Source of the DNA: Ligilactobacillus araffinosus DSM 20653
Lineage (GTDB): Bacteria > Bacillota > Bacilli > Lactobacillales > Lactobacillaceae
Reading direction: 5' to 3'
NCBI RefSeq assembly: GCF_001435375.1
Contig: NZ_AYYZ01000008.1
Coordinates: forward strand, 28,394-92,393
Length of the DNA: 64,000 bases
Position 1 is the first letter of the stretch, and every line of letters begins with the position of its first letter. Shown one piece after another: positions 60,818 to 64,000 of the stretch. The position numbers and the translations under genes are program-made. Below the pieces are notes generated by a model that did not search any database, had not been told where the DNA came from, and worked only from the letters and a program-made list of their open reading frames with translations.

Positions 60818-62065
60818 ATGAATGAAAAATTTAAACAATATTTTAAAGAGCAAGGATTTACCAAGCTAACACCAATTCAGCAAGCAACTCAAATAGCATT
60901 GCAAGAAGGCGAAAATGTACTAGGGATTGCACCAACTGGATCAGGGAAAACCCTAGCGTATGCCTGGCCGTTGCTTGAGAAGGTAATGCCTGGTGATGGC
61001 ACGCAGTTGATTATTATGGCTCCATCTCAAGAATTAGCTGCCCAAATTACAACTGTTGTTCGTGAGTGGGGAAAGCTGATTGATTTAAATACGATTTCTT
61101 TAATTGGAGGCGCAAACGTTAAACGTCAAATTGAACGTTTAAAAAAACATCCTGAAGTTGTCGTTGGAACGCCGGGGCGGATGTTGCAGTTGATTGAACA
61201 ACGAAAATTGCGGTTGCATAAGGTAATTGCAGCTGTAATCGATGAAGCAGACGAAATGCTTCAAGAAAAAGAATCAAAGGATACGATTCGTGATATTTTG
61301 AGTCATGCTCCATCTGAAATTCAATTAGTCTTCTTCTCCGCAACGAAAGCGTCGGTTTTTAATGAATTTCATCAATGGTTTGGAATTGAACCACAAGTGA
61401 TCGATGTTTCTGATCAGGACATTACTGGGGGACAGGTTACCCATTATCTATTAGAAACACCGACGCGTAAACGAGTTGATATGTTGCGTAAAATTGCCAA
61501 TTTGCCTGAGATGCACGCCTTGGTCTTTTTCAAACAAATGGCAACGCTGGAAGAGGTTTACCAAAAACTGCATCATCATCATATTCTGGTTGCAATGTTA
61601 AGCAGTAATGGGCGACAAATAGACCGACAACAGGCACTGGCTGCGTTGAAAAAGGGCAAATTGACCTTTATTTTAACCACCGATATCGCAGCGCGGGGAA
61701 TTGATATTCCGGGATTACCGGCTGTTATTAATTATGACATTCCGAAAGACCATGCAACGTATATTCACCGGGCGGGACGAACTGGTCGGATGGGCGCGCC
61801 AGGAGCAGTTTTGAATTTAGGAAATGAACATGAATTGCGAAACTTTAAACAACTCATGGGTCAAAGTAAATTTGATATCCAAAACGGAATTCTTTATCGA
61901 GGAATGCTTTATGGCGAAGAGGCGATAGCTGATCTTGATTTGAAGAAACGGCGTCAACACCGGAAGCCAGGTGTTAAAAACGAGGAGCAACCAAAGAAGA
62001 AAAAAAAGAATCGGAAACGAAATCGAAAGAACAAAGGAAAGCCGGCTGCACATAAAAAGAGGTAA
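60818..62065 (+). CDS. DEAD-box ATP-dependent RNA helicase
   Basis: 415 residues. Q motif FTKLTPIQQ, motif I APTGSGKT, Ia APSQELAAQ, GG, TPGR, DEAD in VIDEADEML, SAT in FFSATK, and VI HRAGRTGRMG. The C-terminal tail is very basic (KKKKKNRKRNRKNKG), as in CshB-type helicases that help ribosome assembly and RNA turnover, often in the cold. AGATGAGG lies upstream of the ATG. Single-gene unit with terminator. Confidence 0.93.
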   Translation: MNEKFKQYFKEQGFTKLTPIQQATQIALQEGENVLGIAPTGSGKTLAYAWPLLEKVMPGDGTQLIIMAPSQELAAQITTVVREWGKLIDLNTISLIGGANVKRQIERLKKHPEVVVGTPGRMLQLIEQRKLRLHKVIAAVIDEADEMLQEKESKDTIRDILSHAPSEIQLVFFSATKASVFNEFHQWFGIEPQVIDVSDQDITGGQVTHYLLETPTRKRVDMLRKIANLPEMHALVFFKQMATLEEVYQKLHHHHILVAMLSSNGRQIDRQQALAALKKGKLTFILTTDIAARGIDIPGLPAVINYDIPKDHATYIHRAGRTGRMGAPGAVLNLGNEHELRNFKQLMGQSKFDIQNGILYRGMLYGEEAIADLDLKKRRQHRKPGVKNEEQPKKKKKNRKRNRKNKGKPAAHKKR

Positions 62066-62102
62066 AAAAAACCGTGATTGCATTTAACAATCACGGTTTT
62101 TT
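62066..62102. terminator. Bidirectional terminator
   Basis: Perfect stem AAAAACCGTGATTG / CAATCACGGTTTTT with a 7-base loop, between the convergent helicase and permease genes. Confidence 0.93.
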
Positions 62103-62114
62103 AATATTCAATGA

Positions 62115-63629
62115 TTAATCGTTGTTTTTAATTCGGTTTGAACGGGTCGTGTAGAGAACCCATGCAAAGATTCCAAAGACTAACGGACCAGCAACGGTTC
62201 CTGCAGCTCCAACCCAATCTTTTTCGATAAATGGTTGGATAATTGTAAAGCCGTTTGCAATAGCAAGAGTAATCAATGTAATGACTACAATCGCTAACAT
62301 TGTCTTTCGGCTATGGAAAGCTTCAAATGGTCGGTCAAGATCTTGCCGTTTCTTGAAGAACGGAAAGGCTGCGACCAAGAAGAGGTATGGCAATGTTGAT
62401 GCAACGTTACTCATTGAAGTTAAGAGGCTAAACAAGAATTTTGAATCTTGGTGAATCAAGGTTGATGCGATTGCAACACCACCAATGATGACACACACGA
62501 TTGCTGTTTGGAACCAAAGCGCAAATGACGGCATGCCTTTCTTGTTTAACTTTGTAACTTTTTCTGGCCAAAGTTCTTTTGGTGAACCCATGATGAATGA
62601 CTTCAATGGTGAATAGATCAAAACGAAGAATGAGCCTAAGTAAGCACATAACATTCCAATCGCTGATAACCGTGAGAAGACCGTTCCCATTGTTACTGCA
62701 GCTTGAGTTGATAAGTGAAATGCTTTTCCTAATTCTAATCCAAGGTTTTGCATTAAGACGTATGTAATGTTACCTAAGTTTACGTCAGGATGATTAATAA
62801 CATGATTCCAGTTTGTTGAAATTCCCCAAAGGAAAATGTTTAAGGCATAGCCGATTCCGATAACGATCGTACTGATAATGATTGCTCGTGGGAAAGTCTT
62901 TTCCGGTTTATCTAATGAATCGGTGACACCACCCATTGATTCAAGGCCACCATATGCGAAGATTGCGTAAATCATGAAGCTGACCATAGCAATCGGTGAT
63001 TGAAAATCAGGGTTGACGGATGTTGCAAATTGTGAAACGTGTTGAATTGGTTGGGCCAATTGGAAATGATTCTTGAATAAGATGAAGACACTTGAGAGAA
63101 TCAATGTCACGTTAAGCAACATAACAGCTAAACCACCAATTGATGAAATTTTTGCAATTGTATCGATCCCGTGGTTAACAAGCCAGGTAATTGCAATTAC
63201 ACCGATGATTGAAATCAATGCAACTGTTAAAGTTGAATTTAATCCAAATAAATGCCATGTGTTTGTTGTATCATGACCGAAGATAATGGTTGAAATCGTG
63301 ATACAGATTTTTTGAGAAACCATGACTTGCCAAATTACCCAAGCGGATAACCAAATAAAGGTGGCAATAAATGACCATTTTTCACTGATTGAGGCATCAA
63401 GCCACGAGTAAATTCCACCTTTACTTTCTTTTAAAGCAGAACCGTATTCAGCGTACATCAAACTACTTGGAAGGAAGTAGAGCAATGCACCTAAAATGTA
63501 CCATAGGATCGCCCCATATCCCATTTGCATAAAGGCAACCGGTGTATTAGCAAATCCGAAGATCGTTGAGAAGATCATCAGCACTAATGCACTGGTTGTG
63601 ATTTTCTTTGCGTTATTGTTTTCGCTCAT
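62115..63629 (-). CDS. yjeM: APC-family amino acid permease, YjeM type
   Basis: 504 residues, about twelve hydrophobic segments. The N-terminus TTSALVLMIFSTIFGFANTPVAFMQMGYGAILWYI and SSLMYAEYGSALKESKGGIYSWL match the YjeM branch of the glutamate/GABA antiporter group. FAYGGLESMGG in segment 6 is the substrate-site helix. Substrate not certain. On the reverse strand TTACAT (63704-63709), an 18-base spacer and TATAAT (63680-63685) form its promoter, and AAGGAG lies before the ATG. Confidence 0.9.
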   Translation of the reverse strand: MSENNNAKKITTSALVLMIFSTIFGFANTPVAFMQMGYGAILWYILGALLYFLPSSLMYAEYGSALKESKGGIYSWLDASISEKWSFIATFIWLSAWVIWQVMVSQKICITISTIIFGHDTTNTWHLFGLNSTLTVALISIIGVIAITWLVNHGIDTIAKISSIGGLAVMLLNVTLILSSVFILFKNHFQLAQPIQHVSQFATSVNPDFQSPIAMVSFMIYAIFAYGGLESMGGVTDSLDKPEKTFPRAIIISTIVIGIGYALNIFLWGISTNWNHVINHPDVNLGNITYVLMQNLGLELGKAFHLSTQAAVTMGTVFSRLSAIGMLCAYLGSFFVLIYSPLKSFIMGSPKELWPEKVTKLNKKGMPSFALWFQTAIVCVIIGGVAIASTLIHQDSKFLFSLLTSMSNVASTLPYLFLVAAFPFFKKRQDLDRPFEAFHSRKTMLAIVVITLITLAIANGFTIIQPFIEKDWVGAAGTVAGPLVFGIFAWVLYTTRSNRIKNND

Positions 63630-63679
63630 CTAATAATTCTCCTTAGGATATTTTTAAACAAAAGATGTTTCGTAAGACA

Positions 63680-63709
63680 ATTATACACGGTTTATGATAA
63701 AAAATGTAA
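63680..63709 (-). promoter_or_regulatory. yjeM promoter
   Basis: Reverse strand: TTACAT, 18-base spacer, extended -10 TG-TATAAT. Confidence 0.6.
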
Positions 63710-63793
63710 CATAAAATAAAATTATTAGAAAATATTTAAAAATAAAAGAGACTTATCCAATAATTATTATTGAATTTTAAAAAATGAAAAGAC

Positions 63794-63822
63794 TTGCGTG
63801 CCTTTTAAAGATTAATTATACT
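63794..63822 (+). promoter_or_regulatory. tRNA-Arg promoter
   Basis: TTGCGT (63794-63799), 17-base spacer, TATACT (63817-63822), 22 bases before the tRNA. Confidence 0.7.
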
Positions 63823-63844
63823 TGAACTATTGTTTTAATTCGTT

Positions 63845-63918
63845 GCGCTTGTAGCTCAGCAGGATAGAGCAACCGCCTCCTAAGCGGTAGGTCATCGGTT
63901 CAATTCCGATCAAGCGCA
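63845..63918 (+). tRNA. tRNA-Arg (anticodon CCU)
   Basis: 74 bases. Acceptor stem GCGCTTG / CAAGCGC, D-arm with AGCTCAGCAGGATAGAGC, anticodon stem ACCGC / GCGGT around loop CTCCTAA (anticodon CCT, reading AGG), T-arm ATCGG-TTCAATT-CCGAT, discriminator A. CCA is not encoded. Confidence 0.96.
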
Positions 63919-63927
63919 TAGACATAA

Positions 63928-64000
63928 AAAAGAGGCTGCAACTTATGTATGAAGTGAACCCCAAAAATTGGACACTTTATTAATTAGGCAATAAGGGACT
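63928..64000 (+). mobile_element. Probable IS3-type element left end inserted in the tRNA terminator
   Basis: AAAAAGAGGCTGCAACTTATGT (63926-63947, in parts) looks like the 5' arm of a GGCTG-family terminator whose 3' arm is missing. From about 63950 the sequence TGAAGTGAACCCCAAAAATT and then GGACAC has the form of IS3-family (IS150 group) ends in lactobacilli. The element runs out of the window; no transposase is visible. Confidence 0.5.

Overview
The window looks like chromosomal DNA from a low-GC Gram-positive lactic acid bacterium of the family Lactobacillaceae. The evidence is the gene order rpsK-rpoA-rplQ-ecfA1-ecfA2-ecfT-truA-rplM-rpsI, an L17 downstream element after rplQ, a complete malolactic locus (mleR/mleA/mleP), oleate hydratase, CamS, and strong AAGGAGG-type ribosome binding sites with frequent TTG and GTG starts. 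I cannot fix the genus from sequence alone. No plasmid or phage genes are visible.

Layout. 1-6193 is the end of the ribosomal protein supercluster with the shared ECF vitamin-transporter module, truA, and an rplM-rpsI operon with its own promoter and L13 leader. 6234-13631 is an accessory locus: telA followed by two tandem copies of a three-gene unit (three-segment membrane protein, secreted protein, XpaC-like protein), then a lone polytopic membrane protein between two short remnants that may come from a type VII secretion toxin locus. 13635-24948 is mixed housekeeping: nagB behind a palindromic operator, a YibE/F pair, def with a DHH phosphoesterase, a lipid-type acyltransferase/GT8 cluster, kup, and DedA with YbaN. 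25092-33109 is acid and redox metabolism: oleate hydratase, an orphan CopY-like regulator, MarR, a soluble fumarate-reductase-like flavoprotein and the malolactic genes. 33214-47030 is core: an ECF S component, a GH73 hydrolase, a degenerate PurK paralogue, pcrA-ligA-camS, gatCAB, a lipid kinase and rlmD.

47033-56877 is a defence island of distinctly AT-rich DNA. It begins directly after an unusual GC-rich, structured repeat region. It holds a type I restriction system (hsdM, a broken hsdS fragment, a truncated tyrosine recombinase, an intact hsdS, hsdR), a SIR2-domain gene with two inactivating lesions, and a DUF3841 gene interrupted by one stop codon. 56971-63629 returns to housekeeping: NfeD with SPFH protein, exoA, an MFS transporter, a DEAD-box helicase and a YjeM-type permease. 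The window ends with tRNA-Arg(CCU) and what appears to be the left end of an IS3-type element that has cut the terminator behind the tRNA.

How genes work together. The two EcfA ATPases and EcfT form the energising module that the separate S component at 33214 can share. Malate is imported by MleP and decarboxylated by MleA under MleR, while the adjacent flavoprotein may use fumarate as an electron sink. HsdM, HsdS and HsdR make one complete restriction-modification enzyme, and the hsdS fragment plus recombinase are scars of past specificity shuffling. The most promising poorly described unit is the duplicated telA/xpaC envelope locus, in which the last 181 bases of the two xpaC copies are identical although the rest has diverged.
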